DNA of 64,000 bases, taken from contig OZ038323.1 in assembly GCA_964035795.1 (NCBI GenBank), positions 2,190,744-2,254,743 of the forward strand. Direction: 5' to 3'. Under the pieces are notes generated by a model. That model worked only from the letters and a program-made list of their open reading frames with translations, was not told where the DNA came from and made no database searches. Below, piece by piece: positions 9,388-22,200 of the stretch. The position numbers and the translations under genes are program-made. How positions within the stretch are numbered: position 1 is the first letter of the stretch; each line of letters opens with the position of its first letter. This DNA comes from Pterobdella sp. o SKG-2022 (Eukaryota > Annelida > Clitellata > Hirudinida > Piscicolidae).

Positions 9388-12300
9388 TTATACAAGCGTA
9401 TCTTGAACAACGGAGTTTGGTAGAGACATAACACAAGATGGAAAGGTAAAAACATTCAAATCATTGAACTCATAAGTATTCACAACAAAATCCAAATTTT
9501 TATCTTCCTTTAAATACTTCCTCTTAACAACTCCTAATTCATCATCTTCAGAACCACCATTAGAAATATTAGATTTACTACCATTATAATCACGAGGTAG
9601 ATCGATAATCTGACATATATTATGACATGACATAGTTTCAAAGATATGACCCCCAAATAACACTAATTTATCTGTCTTCTTATCATTACTAACTTCATTA
9701 TTATATTCATTTCCATTATTACAAACATAAATATCGTTATTAATTACTCTTTTATTACTGCTATTATTTTCGTTATCAATATTTTTACCATCATTATCGT
9801 TATATTTATTATTATTAATCTTATTATTATTATGGATGAGAAGATGACTCATGCACGAAGCAGGATGGTGCAAGGTGATCACCCTACTCCACTGTTGAAC
9901 CTCAGCGTTGAAGATCTCCCCATTCTGACGCCATTGTGAGTTACAATTTAAACTGATTAACTATTATTCATTTAACTAAGCTAATAAAACATGTGATAAG
10001 AACAAAAGAATGGTTTAGTGAAAAATGAATTTTTCCGTTAGTCGATAAGCTTCGTCTATTAATAATAAGAGTTAGCTGATGGTGTGAGTACAAAAGAGTT
10101 GATGGTTAGATTGGAGTTGCATAATAAGATTGTTGAAGTGGTAAGACAAGAAAGTTTGAGATGGTTGGGGCATGTTGTAAGGAAAGGGGATGAAAATTGT
10201 GCTAAGCAGGCATAGAGGTTTGAGGTTGAAGGCAGTAGAGGAAGAAGGCCAAGGTTAGCTTGGAAAAATATGATGGAAAACCTTTGTAGAAGGTTTGGCT
10301 TAGATCTTGAAGATGTCAATGACAGAGTAAAATGGAGAGAGAGAGGGTTAGGTCATAGAAAGAAGTGAGTGACCCCTTGGAAAGGGAAAAACGCTGGCTA
10401 TAATAAAATGATATTTTTCGATTTAATGTGTTGACTCTGATAACTATTTACTCTTGAACCTCATTCAATATATGACGCCATAATTAATTGCAATCGAGTG
10501 CCCATCGCTGCAATGGTGATTGTGGATTGAAATACTAATGATAGAAATCATGGGCATGGGATGAATCAACAAAAAACTTTTTGATTAAATCATCATCTAT
10601 AAAGACATGTTGGTCACGAGTTTATTAGCATAACTGTTTTCACGAGTTTGTAGAGATGAGGTTGTACTATTTCAAATATTTATGTAATGCAATGGAATAT
10701 TTATGAAGCGCTTTTTCTTATAGATCAAAGCGCTTGTCTTAAATTTAATGTAGCTAAAACACACTGTGGAACAGGTGCTAATTGTCGACCCACGCGGAAT
10801 GGAACCCAGTTACTTTAGATAATTAGTCTAATGCTTTACCTCTGAGCTATACGGGCCGACATTATTCAATTTCTTAAAATAAGGCTTATAAAATAAAATA
10901 AACTGAGATAACATTCAACTTGAAAGCTAAATAATTGAAAAAATGAAACATCGACTCACAAGGACGTCGAAAGCATCGCTGTTCGAATAATTTCCTACCC
11001 CTCCCGCTACCAATAAAGTGTCCATCCATGCCACCATGCTGTGGTAACCTGATGATGATGGTGGTGGTGGCGAGTGTGTGACGATGTTGATGGCCTGATG
11101 AGAATGGTGGTAGGTGATGATGATGGTGTGTGATGACGATAGTGGAGTGTTGATTATGATAATTGTGGTGGTGGTGGTGATTATGATGATGATGATGTAT
11201 CATGCTATATGACGATAATGGTGAAGATAATAAATTTTAAAAAATATTATTGTTGCAGCTCGATTTTGATCGTAAAATGAGGAAGATGTTAGATAAATAT
11301 ATTATTTTCAAAAAACTAAAATTTTCGACAAATTCAGCCTTGTCATAATTCATTAGTATATACTAATGAATTTTACGGTAAAAACCAAAAAAATTGAATT
11401 AAAACATAAGATGCATAAGATGCCTCTAAAAAATATTATTGTTGAAGTATTTTAGAAACATCGTATGTTCTTTTGAAAACTTGAATTTCAACAGTAAAAC
11501 TTCAAATTATGAAGATTTATAAGAACACGTAGCTGATGAATTATGACAAGGTTTTACTTGTTGAAAATTTTAGTTCAATAAAAATTTTCTCTACGTGTTC
11601 TTATAAACCCTCATAATCTGAAGTTTTACTGTTGGAATTATTGTTGTAGAAATATTGAAATAACCTCATATACATTTAAGGGTTTGAAAGCCTTACTATT
11701 AGAACAATATAAAATGAATATCAAATAATGAAAAAATATAAAAAAATAAACACTCGAGCTAAACAAAAAAAACCCTTAAAAATAACTAAAAGCCAGAACA
11801 TCCCTGCAACTAACTTCGGCCAATAAGAAGGCTAGGCAAGTGAGTCCACAGTTTAGTGTGCAGATGATAGTGTAGGACGGCTCCAGTATGCCTCATGGTG
11901 CTACCCTTGTATCCCCCACTAATGTATATGTTATCGTCCTTCACACACCCTGTGGCCGGTGGTGTTAACGGTAATTTTAGTGGTATTGTTCTCATTATTA
12001 GTAGTAGTATTAATATTAGTTAAGCTAATATTAAGTAGTGTATTATTAGTAATTAAAATATTTCTTTTTAGAAACATCCTAATGTACTTATAAGCAATAT
12101 CAACAGTTTTCAAAGTTAATTTATGGGAATAATTTAGTACATTTATTGAGCAAAAAATAGCTTTAATTATTATTATAACTTTTTCGCTAATGTTTTATGG
12201 TAAGGCTAAACTTATCGAAAATTATAGCCATACTTAAGTCTGATTACTTTGAATTCGAAGTTTAATGTTGTTACCATTACGCTAAATTGATGAAGATTGA

Positions 12301-15300
12301 CAACAAGTACATAGAAAATCAACACACCCCCACAATAGCACCCCTACCAACCCCACCACATCTCTCTAGCACCATCACCCCCACCACCACAACACCTGCA
12401 TGCTCATGCACGCTGAAGGGCAGTGCTTCACTCTCAGTCCAGGTGTCTAAAAATGGGTCGTACCACTCGACTGTATGGGTGTCTGTGTTGGCACATATGG
12501 ATCCTCCTATGGCGTACATCCTGTTGGAGACCACAGCCAGGTAAAAGAGACTTCGAGGGATGTTCATGCTGGTGCACTGATGATGGTGGTTGTAACGACG
12601 ATGATATTGAGGATGATGATGATGGTTATGGTGATGATAGTGGCTGTTGTGATGATGATAATAATAATTCTTTTTTTTTATTTATTACCCTCATGTTCCG
12701 CCGTGTAGGTTAGGAACGTACCCTATCCTCATCATAAGGCTGTTAGTGTTGGTCTTAGGATGTTTCTTTGCATATTAAGAACTTGTCCTAAGAACCTAGT
12801 CTGATGAGAGCAGACTTATGAAACAGTCTGTTTGGGGTTCTCCAAAAAATTATCTTGAAAAAAAATAAAATTAGTAAGCCCAGAGGAAGGTCGTTTAGGT
12901 TTGTACCCTGAAAAGGTAGCAGCCCCACTAACTAGCAGGCCTAAACGCTAAAGCGTAGATGCTTTTTAATGTCATGCCTTGGAAAGGTGCCTTTTAACGT
13001 CATGCCCAGAAGTGGTCCTGGGCACTTACTCAGCAACCTAGCGTTTAGGCCTGTTACCTTTGCAGGGTAAAAACCTAAAAAACGCTTTTTTGTCCACCAG
13101 TAAATCCTTGCAAATATTAATTTTATTGTGTTTCACGATAATAATTTTGGAGAACCCCACATAGACAGTTTCATCAGTTTGCCTGCACCAGGCTAGGTTC
13201 TTAGAACAAGTTCTTTAGATGTAAAGAAAATATCCTAAGACCAACACTAACAACCCTATGAAGAAGATAGGCTAAGCATGGGGGTGAAAAAAAATGCTAC
13301 TAGTGGTGATAATGATGAAGGTGATAATGACGTTATGGTTGTATTAGTTAAGATGTAGCAGTAACAGTGATGATGGTGATGACGGAAACAACGACTACGA
13401 TGATGATGAAGATGGTATTGATGATGATTTGGATGCCGTTTATTGTTGGAATGTTTAAAGGCAGTGATTTTATCGGTTTTAGCGAATTCTATATGTATAA
13501 ATAAATTTTTTTTCATGTTCGGAAATAAAAATATAATAAATTAATCAAAGTATTATAGTTAATAAAAATATGACAAAGTATGAAAATTGATAAGATTAAA
13601 AAGAAAAATAGTTGAAAAAAAAAAGATTAATTAAAATTTTTAAACATACCAATATAACCCTACTCAAACAGCTAACACTCACAGGCATCCATGAGGCAGT
13701 CAAAAGGTTGAACTTGTGCACTGTGGCCAGGGTCCCTGAACCATCAACATTGTATTTTGCCTGCCCACCCACCACATACATCACCCCGTTCAACAAGCCT
13801 ACCTGGGTGTTAGAGCGTGTGGGTTTGTAAGAAATATATTTCAAAACTCTCCTGACTGAAACACTTGGATACAAACATGAACTTAAGTTAAAAGATCTAA
13901 ATTCAATTTATGTTTACGTTCTAGCATGAAAATTCACCATTATAATAAACGTTATTATAATCATCAGACATAATTATCGTCATCATCCCCACCCCCACCA
14001 CCACTACACTCACTCTACCTTCACGACCAAGTAATAACAATCTTAAACCTGATGTTCACACAGCTTAGAAGGAAGGTTCCAAGAAGTGCACTGAGGTTCT
14101 GTAGTATGATCCTTATGTAAACTGCTATCACTCACCAGCACCATCTCCTCCATCATCATCATCCTCATTTGATTGCTGCTTGTGTCCTGTTGTCATTAAA
14201 ACTGGTCATGTATTTCTTAACCAACCTGAACCACACCACCAATCCACAAACAACTTCATTTAAGCCACACTCTAATTTAATCAAGCAAGCCACCCTCTCA
14301 CTCTCCCCCATTAAGTCACACCACCCACCAACCAGCCCTGTAAATCCACCAAGAGTGATGAAGACTGAGCAGAAGTCTCTCAATGGAAGGGGAGAACAAG
14401 GAGTAGGGGGGTGGTGGTAGTTGATGCTGTTCAACAAAGGGTGCTGTAGTGTGGCTAGATGTTTTTTGGCCTTACCAGGGTTAAGCTTGTTTATTATTTC
14501 ATCCATTGAGTCTTCCTTCTGTAAAAGTCTGTGATTTTGAAAACACTAATATCAATGTTATAATTGTTTGAAAAAATCAACATTATTTACCAAATAAAAA
14601 TGTTGAGTTCAAAAATCTTCCCAAAAGAACTATTTATACAAAAGTATCTAAAAACAAATCTAACCCCCCAAGACTGGGGTTCCTTATCAACATGGAACTG
14701 ATAAGGAGCTGATTGAATGGCTTATCAGATCGCCTCAACTTCCTCTCACACATTTTCAAACTCATGGCATCCATCAACTCGTAACTAAAAGGGTGTTCAT
14801 GAAGACCATTATCATCATTGTAATAAAAATATGATGTCAATGCAATAGACTCAAGACAAAGTTTTAAATAGATACTTTTAATATTTTGGTACTTTGGGGA
14901 AATAAATTTGAAACTTTTGCATTTTCATATCATATCATTTAAACTATCTAATAAATTGTTTTACTTTTATATATTTTTTCAAATTTTCTTGTTTTGCATA
15001 AGTTAAAATATGAAATACAAAATAATATTCAACATAGATTTCACTTAAATAAAATGGATTTCAATTATAAACCAACAATGACAAAAGAAAACAATTGAGG
15101 CCATTAAATATGTAGAGACCGGATGAGTTTAAGCATGCAGGTATGTTGTTCATGTTGACCAAGCCACTTGATCACCCCTTCGAACAGTTTGAACTCACCT
15201 GTTACACATATCTTGTCTGATTTCAAAGCTTTCTCCATATAAAATGGAAGCAATAAATGCAGGTTATTGCTGTTTAAAATCTCTTCAAAGTTGTGCAATA

Positions 15301-15733
15301 TGAATTTTGAAAGAGCATTTCTAATACACATAGAAGAGAATTTTTCTGCTATTTTAGAAACCAAGTGCCAATTTGTTATGTCTAAAATAGTTTTTAGTTT
15401 TTTGATGTACAATGAAATCATTCCATCAATCAAAAGATAAAATGCAGACATTAATCCACGTTCTATTCGTTCCAGATTGCGCATATGTTTTGCAGGAAAA
15501 CACTCTCGATCTTTGCAAAACCAATCATAATATTTCTCCACTTCAGCTATGTTTTCTTCATAAAGAGTCTCCAGTTTGAACTCGGTTTTAGTGCAGTCCA
15601 CCATGCCACTGTTGAACAGACCACGGAAATATTCGGAAGTATTTTCTAAGAGACACCGGTCCAAATATACGAAGGCTTCATCGCATGAAACCAGCTTAAC
15701 CAGCGTGCTCCCCTCATCTTTTTTAAAATCCAT
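9388..15733 (-). CDS. BTB-BACK-kelch protein (KLHL family)
   Basis: Nine exons, all phase-consistent: 15120-15733, 14665-14874, 14333-14528, 14060-14186, 13683-13855, 12396-12576, 11815-11949, 10960-11048 and 9388-9924, giving about 753 residues. Exon 1 gives a BTB domain lacking part of its usual N-terminus (CLLENTSEYFRGLFNSGM) and a BACK domain. Exons 3-9 give six kelch blades, seen as VFITLGGFTG, GVMYVVGGQ, RMYAIGGS, NIYISGGYKG, LLVAGGVG and KLVLFGGH. Family members often bind CUL3 as substrate adaptors; the substrate here is unknown and I cannot name the subfamily. The last exon contains a long Asn-rich insertion between blades (roughly 9690-9840). Donors are varied (GTCTCT, GTTAGA, GTTGGT, GTGTTG), so the exon 3/4/5 ends are less certain. 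Introns contain a SINE, a retrotransposon remnant and foldback elements. The start is 481 bp from the divergent TOM1 start. Confidence 0.85.
10070..10370 (+). mobile_element. Decayed non-LTR retrotransposon remnant (3' end of the reverse-transcriptase ORF)
   Basis: The plus-strand translation gives SLRWLGHVVRKGDENC, an in-frame stop, GSRGRRPRLAWKNMMENLC, then GLDLEDVNDRVKWRERGLG and a stop. The order WxGHVxR, then GRxxxxWxxxxxxDL, then DRxxWR is typical of the C-terminal end of LINE-type pol proteins. One internal stop shows it is dead. It lies antisense in the last intron of the kelch gene. The clade cannot be assigned from this fragment. Confidence 0.7.
10698..10860 (-). mobile_element. tRNA-Ile-like SINE, copy 3
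   Basis: The minus strand starts GTCGGCCCGTATAGCTCAG, has TTAGA-CTAATTA-TCTAA (loop showing AAT) and GGGTTCCATTCC, then the shared tail with AAGCGCTTTGATC and GAAAAAGCGCTTCATAAATA. It is in the sense orientation inside the last kelch intron, about 100 bp from exon 8. Confidence 0.8.
11051..11200. repeat. GAT/GGT-rich simple repeat
   Basis: An imperfect run of GATGATGGTGGTGG-type trinucleotides next to kelch exon 8. Open frames through it give poly-His and are not considered coding. Confidence 0.75.
11486..11638. mobile_element. Foldback (MITE-like) element with about 47-bp arms
   Basis: Left arm 11486-11532 (AACAGTAAAACTTC ... AAGAACACGTAG) is repeated in inverted form at 11591-11638 (CTACGTGTTCTT ... 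GAAGTTTTACTGTT), with few mismatches and a 58-bp AT-rich loop. There is no coding capacity. It lies in a kelch-gene intron. The ends of the mobile unit were not determined. Confidence 0.65.
12723..13271. mobile_element. Non-autonomous element with long terminal inverted repeats
   Basis: The left arm (from about 12723, with GTTAGTGTTGGTCTTAGGAT, CTAAGAACCTAG, GGGGTTCTCCAAAA and GGCCTAAACGCTA) reappears inverted in the right half (TAGCGTTTAGGCC near 13040, TTTTGGAGAACCCC near 13150, ATCCTAAGACCAACACTAAC near 13232). Each arm is over 200 bp and the centre is short and more GC-rich. No ORF of note. A diverged half copy lies at 20085-20390. It resides in the kelch intron between exons 5 and 6. Confidence 0.75.
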
Positions 15734-16214
15734 TTACGCATCACTCATTTAATGAATTTATCAAATAATATTGTATTTTTCATTCAATTTTATTAAGATA
15801 ATTAATTTTTTTTATGGTTCTTTAGCATTTTTATCAGAAAACTGGTTTAAGCTTTGTTACCTTTAGTTTACTTTTACTTTAAAAAATGATAAAAATGAAA
15901 ATTGACATTTAAAACTCTGTTGTTATATTTTTTTTTTTTCAAGCAAAAAATAATTTTATACTTTTAAATGTCTAATTTGTATTGCTTAGTAGCACCTGTA
16001 TTTGCTTAAAGAAAAAGGTTGATATTATATCACAGGATTGTTTGTAACTACTTAGAAATATGAACTTTATGTCAAAAAAAACAAATTTGTATTTGGCGTC
16101 TAGTATTGGTAAGATTCAACAAAAAATTTATTTTTTCATTTGTTAATATTTTAATTATTTGATCAAAAGTTCATTACTTAGTTAATCATTATGCAAACAT
16201 GATAAATAATAGAA

Positions 16215-19200
16215 ATGGCCACGGATGGCCATAAGATGGAAAGTGAAGACTGGTCGATGTTTTTGAACATCTGCGATCAAGTCAATTCTCTTGAAGAAGG
16301 GTATGATACTAAGAGTTTTGAAATCTTAATAATGATGAGTCAATCAGTATAATTTAATAAAAATATTCATACAATTTTGTGCCGTTCAGAGTGATATCAG
16401 CCAATTTGACAACTATATTATCAAGAAACAAACCAAAAATACAATATATGTCCAATATAAAATTACTTTATTTACTCTGAAGGCCAAAAGAGGCAGTGAG
16501 AAATATAAAGAGGAGGTTCGCAACCAAACACCCTCCCACCATTGTGCTCTCCCTCTCAGTAAAATGATATCTCAATGCTTCTACTTCTTCACAATACATT
16601 ACATAACATGATGCAATGACATTTTCAATTATTTTATATAATTTAATTTCATTTTATGCATAATTTTAAAAATATTTGATAATAGAATAGTTAATAATGT
16701 AAGTTTAGCTTAGAAAAAGTTTTTTTTAATGTTAAAAAAGGATATAGTGTTTAATTTCTTACATTTATTGAAATAAACATCACAAATTGAATATTTAAAA
16801 GCTCTTGCAGTCGTTGATGAAGAACTGTGGCAGAAGAATGCATTGTTTTGTGAGGATCATCATTATTTTTATCAGACTCATTCTTTTGTCATCCATCATC
16901 CTCATCTTCCTTATCCTTCTCACCATTATGTCATAATAATTTTCATGTAATTATACCATCACCTAATTTTGTACTTATCAGCATTCATCATGACTTTACC
17001 ACCATCTTCCCATCACTGGTGCTTGTTATCTTTTTAACATGTCTTTATCTGCTTTTTCACCACATTTATTTAGCCATGTATGTTGTAAGGTGACTACAAA
17101 ATCATCTGTTTACCATCATACCAACACACACACACTTCTTTGTGTTTTTCCACTAGAGAACAAGTGCACACACACTCACACATACACACACAGGTATGCA
17201 CCAAAGACTTCATGTCTGACCTTTTAAAGGTCATCAGTCCCAAGAACAACTACTCCATATCACTACAGAACTCTGTGTTATCACTCATTCAGGTACGTTG
17301 TTGATTCGGTTATTAGTTGATATTCGTTTGTTTTAAAGGGAATCAATGTTCTAGGCTTCAAAATTGGACTAATATCACGTAAGAATGATGATAATTATGT
17401 TATACACGATTATATATGATGCTTTAAAATGTTATCTTAACATTTGGCTTAGTCACTTTAACATAAAGTTACAAAAAGTACTAAAACTTCAACATACAAG
17501 TTTCTATTTCTGACAATTGTGACAATCTTCTCAAATCAACGTCGTCTCGATATTACATATATAAATAGTCTCACAACGTCATTTGGTATGACTGTGAGTC
17601 ACTGAGATAAGTCATCAAGATTTTATTTGATTTTAAATACCTTTACGTTTCATAACATATATTTGATCTTTTTTTATTTTTAAAATTCATATATTCAAAA
17701 GGTTATCGACATGCGATAAAACAAAGAATTGAAAATGATGATTATGGAAATTTGACTGGATTTTTTAAAAACTCAAAACTTGAATTTTTGTCAGGTGAAA
17801 ATAAACGAAGCATGTCAATATTTGAGCCTAAGTATTTCACAAAAAAATTACTACTCTGAACGTTTTAAGATTATTGGAATAGAAGTTGTGACTAGGTCAA
17901 CAGCTGTTATAACTGAAGCACTATGAGGGGAATCTTAACTGCTTGAAACCTTCTTAAACAAACATACACACGCTCTCTCACATACTTTTAAATACGCACA
18001 CACGTACACTCGCACTATTCTGTTCACACAGACATGGGCACTGGCATTCAAAGGTCACTCAGACTTGAAGGAAGTGAACAAGACGTACCAGGAACTCAAA
18101 ACAAAGGGGGTGGAGTTTCCAGCCATCAATCAAGATGAGGTTTCCCAATATCTGCTCTCCTCTCAGGTACAAAGGTTCTTCTGGTTTGATTTGTGGTCTT
18201 TGGAATATGGAAATTGTGTATTTGGTCCTATAATGATATAAGTTATTTGAAAAAGTTTCAAAGATTTACTATGCCTGTTCAAAAGCTATTTCAACTCAAA
18301 GTAAAACTTGTATTTATAAGGTTACTTTTAATATGTTCTATGTATCTTTTTTAGTAAGATTTTCTTTAGTTTTTTTTCTAAATAATTCATAATGAATTAT
18401 GATAGTGTTGTACTTATCGAAAATTTTAGTTTTTGTCCAAAAATAAAGTATAAGCATTTTCTCATTATAACATTACTTCCAAAAATGTCTTTAAAAATAC
18501 ATTTACTTCTGAAATTTTCCTTTTATCAATAGCCCAACAATAGTTATGAAAATATTCAGTACAGAACTTACATGCAAACAGAAATGAACTAAAATCTACT
18601 ACCATACAGAGCTGTCCCATACCTCCACCCTCGCCTCCTCAATCCCCTCCACAAACTCACTTCTCTCCATCAAGACCTCCCCTCTCACAACAAAAAATTG
18701 AAAAACTCAGGTTTTTTTTAATATAGTTTCACAGTTGATGTATCCTTATATTGTTTAACATATCATAATCATCATCATCACCATTTTTGCCTTTTAACCA
18801 TGGTAGAATGAAATAAGATTCTATTACTTAATGGCCAGAATATTAACAAAAACAAACACTTTACTTTCCTGAAATAATACAAAGTTCTTCCCATATTATC
18901 TGGTCTAATAATCAAAGTGTTTGTTAGTACTATGGTGCTATTCAGATTGTTCCACTGCAATTGTCACAATTATAAGCTTCCCGAGGATCTTCTCATAACA
19001 GTTAATATGCAAAAAAAAAAATTTTTTTTTAATAAATTTATTTGAAAATCTATTTTTGGCGTAAAAATTTCGAAAAAGCCCTCATATGTGAAATCCTCTT
19101 GTATTTTTCATTTTTCCATTCACCAAAAAATCATGGTTTCAAAAATACGTTTATTACAGTAATGAAACCAAAATTTTTGAAAAATACAACTTTGTTATAA

Positions 19201-22200
19201 TCCATTAGTGTTATTCATTAGTAAGATGTGACATTTAGTTTTTTTTAACTCAAAGATTACATTAAACAGTTATCAAGACTTCAGATGAATTTATCTTCGC
19301 GAAATATAATCTCTAGTGTCCTAGCGTCATCATATAGATTGAAATATGATGATGATAGTGAAAGTGATGATGATGCTAATATTTGTGAAAATGATGATGA
19401 TGATGTTATCAGGCATTTGCAATGTAGCTCAATCAAGGCTTCTAGTATTTTTCATTGGAACCATCAAATTAATGTTTAATTATAGCTCAGATTTATAATG
19501 TATTTTAAAACAAACATATCATTTCAATTCAAAAATTTTCAATGGTTTTTCATTATTAAAATTGAATCCTTCAAAAAATGTGTCGCTAAATGAGCTTACT
19601 AAGTGACCTTTCAATGCTTTTGATATATCTATATCATGCATCAATTCAACATAATTGTTGAAACCTGATGTAACCCATGTTCAACACCAGAGCAGACTTG
19701 TTGCTGGTTCGACAAAACACCGAAATGTTTGGCACCCTGCTCACGAACGTTAACCAACACTCCACCACCGAAGACCCCACTTTACTGCAGGTTCGTGCTG
19801 CCATCATCATTCTATCACGCTATCATCATCATCATTCTTCTATCATGCTAATATCCTCATCATCATTATTTTATTATGCTAATACCAACAACTGTCAAAT
19901 AATGTTATCATTGGTTTTTCCCTTTATTTTAATTCCACCATTTTTTTGATTAAGTTTCTTTTCATTAGTTTTTCTTTTTTGTTTTTCCACGCATTCAAGA
20001 GAAGTTTTTATTTTTCCATTAGATTGTTTATTAAAGGTTATTTTTATAATAAATCATTTCTTTAACTTGATATTCTTCCGAGTAGGTGAGGAACATAGTC
20101 TATCTTTATAAACAGGCAATCGAGTGTCGGCCTTTGAATGCTTTTTTTTCTAATAAATGACATGTTCTAGAAATCTAGCCTAATGAGAGCAAACTAATAA
20201 AACAGTCATATTGTGGGCTTTGAAGAATCAATTATCTTGAGAAGGTTTTATAAGAAGTCACAATGGGTTACTAGAGGACAAAGAAGTGGTGCTCAAATTC
20301 GCACCATGAAAGATTAGCTGCTCTAATAGCTAGCAGGCGTTAACGTGCTGAGTTTGTGCTTTTTAACGTCATGCTCAAGACAAGCTAAAAACTCATTATA
20401 ATCATTAGAATGATATCATCATTATCACCATCATCAGGATTTGAACGCAACATGTCGAAGCATGCAAGAAAGATTGACCAAACTGATAGAGAACCCTAAG
20501 CTAGAGGCTTTAGCTGGTGAGGATGACGACGACAACGATGTGGTCATGATAATGATAATCTCGCTTTCATTCATTATTTTATTTCTTAAACTTGTGATTT
20601 TGAAACTGCCAAGATTGAATATTATTATATAAAACTTGAAACTTTATTATTATTATTACTATTACTATATAATTATGATTCAATTATTTTTTTAAATTAC
20701 TAATTAATATTATTGTTGCTGTTATAATGATATTGTATATATGACAGGGGAGTTATTGCAAACGAACGACGAGTTGAACAACCAGTTTGTGAGGTACGAA
20801 AGGTACTTGAGGGCGTGTCAGAACAACAACATGACCTCCAATGAAGATTCAGCTGAGGGGGCTGCCAAGCCCTTCCAACCCTTCTCTCAGGTTTTGTGTC
20901 TATCGGTCTATCTATCTATCTATCTATTGATTTATCTATCTATTCATCTACCTATCTATCTATCTATCTATCTAACTATCGATTTATCTATCTATCTAAC
21001 TATCGATTTATCTATCTATCTTTCTATCTATCTATCTATCTATCTATCTATTGATTTCTTTATATCTATCTATCTATCTATCTATCTATCCATCTATCCA
21101 TTCATTCATCCATCCATCTATATATCTTCAGAACCCCATTTTTTTCATTATATAATAAACCGCCACCACCACCCACAGTCACCACCCGCCTACACCACCC
21201 CCGAAGCAGTCCCGGTTGAAAACCTCATCGACTTTGGAGACAACAACGATACCACTATCAACACCAAAAACAACCTACCAAACAAGAAGGATGTCTTGAG
21301 CGAAGCTATGGTCGATCTAAGTGGGTTTTGTTGCAGCTTTTGATTTATTTTTGTTATAATGTGAGAATATGGATTGATGCAGTTTATACACGCCAAACCC
21401 TCGATAAAGGAAAATAGGCTATAAAAAGGATTTGATCGATTCGTATTATTTTCGCAGCATTCAAAAGCGCTTTTTTATAGTGCGGAAATAGAGCCTAATA
21501 CGAATCGTTAAAATCCTTTTTATAGCCCGTTCTTCTTTAGCGAGGGTTTGGCGTATATAAACTGATAAAAAAAAAGTTTTGACTCTAGAGAGTAGTAGAA
21601 TGGAGGAGATTTGAGTAGAAAGAGAAGAAAGTTCCAGGAAAACTATTTATAGTTTTTGATTTGATTCATAGTGGTTTTATTTTTTTTAGAAATGTCGACA
21701 AACACTCACATAAATTAATCACATGTGCTTAATGATCTGAGTTGGTTTCCAGAGAGAGTCATATTTATGAAGCTTTAACTTTGCTAGCACTCTTTCTGAT
21801 TCAATTTATTTTTTACTTTCATTTCTGCTTCAATTTTTCATATGCCTATATTATGCTATTCATTCCATTATAAATAAAGTAAAATGATAAAATACAAAAG
21901 TCAACTAATAAATGTAACAACCTTTAATAATGACGAACCTCTTGCGCAGAAGTCAACTCAAACCTCGGCTCCTTATCCCCCTTCGAGTCTGTATTCAAAT
22001 TCACTTTTCATTGATATCAGTATTCAAATTCAGTTTTCGTTTATATCAGTATTCAAGTTCACTTTTCGTTAATACTTTCAATACTGAATTTTTTAGATAA
22101 TTTTAAACAATATCAATGTTTCTAGTATTTCTATGGTACTCCACTTTTTATCCCATAACTCCTCGGTTAACTCAATCTTTAATTTTACTGTAAATGTTGC

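Noticed and set aside
12287..12544. Plus-strand frame opposite kelch exon 6
   Set aside because: It is antisense to a clear kelch repeat exon; the minus strand carries the conserved motifs.
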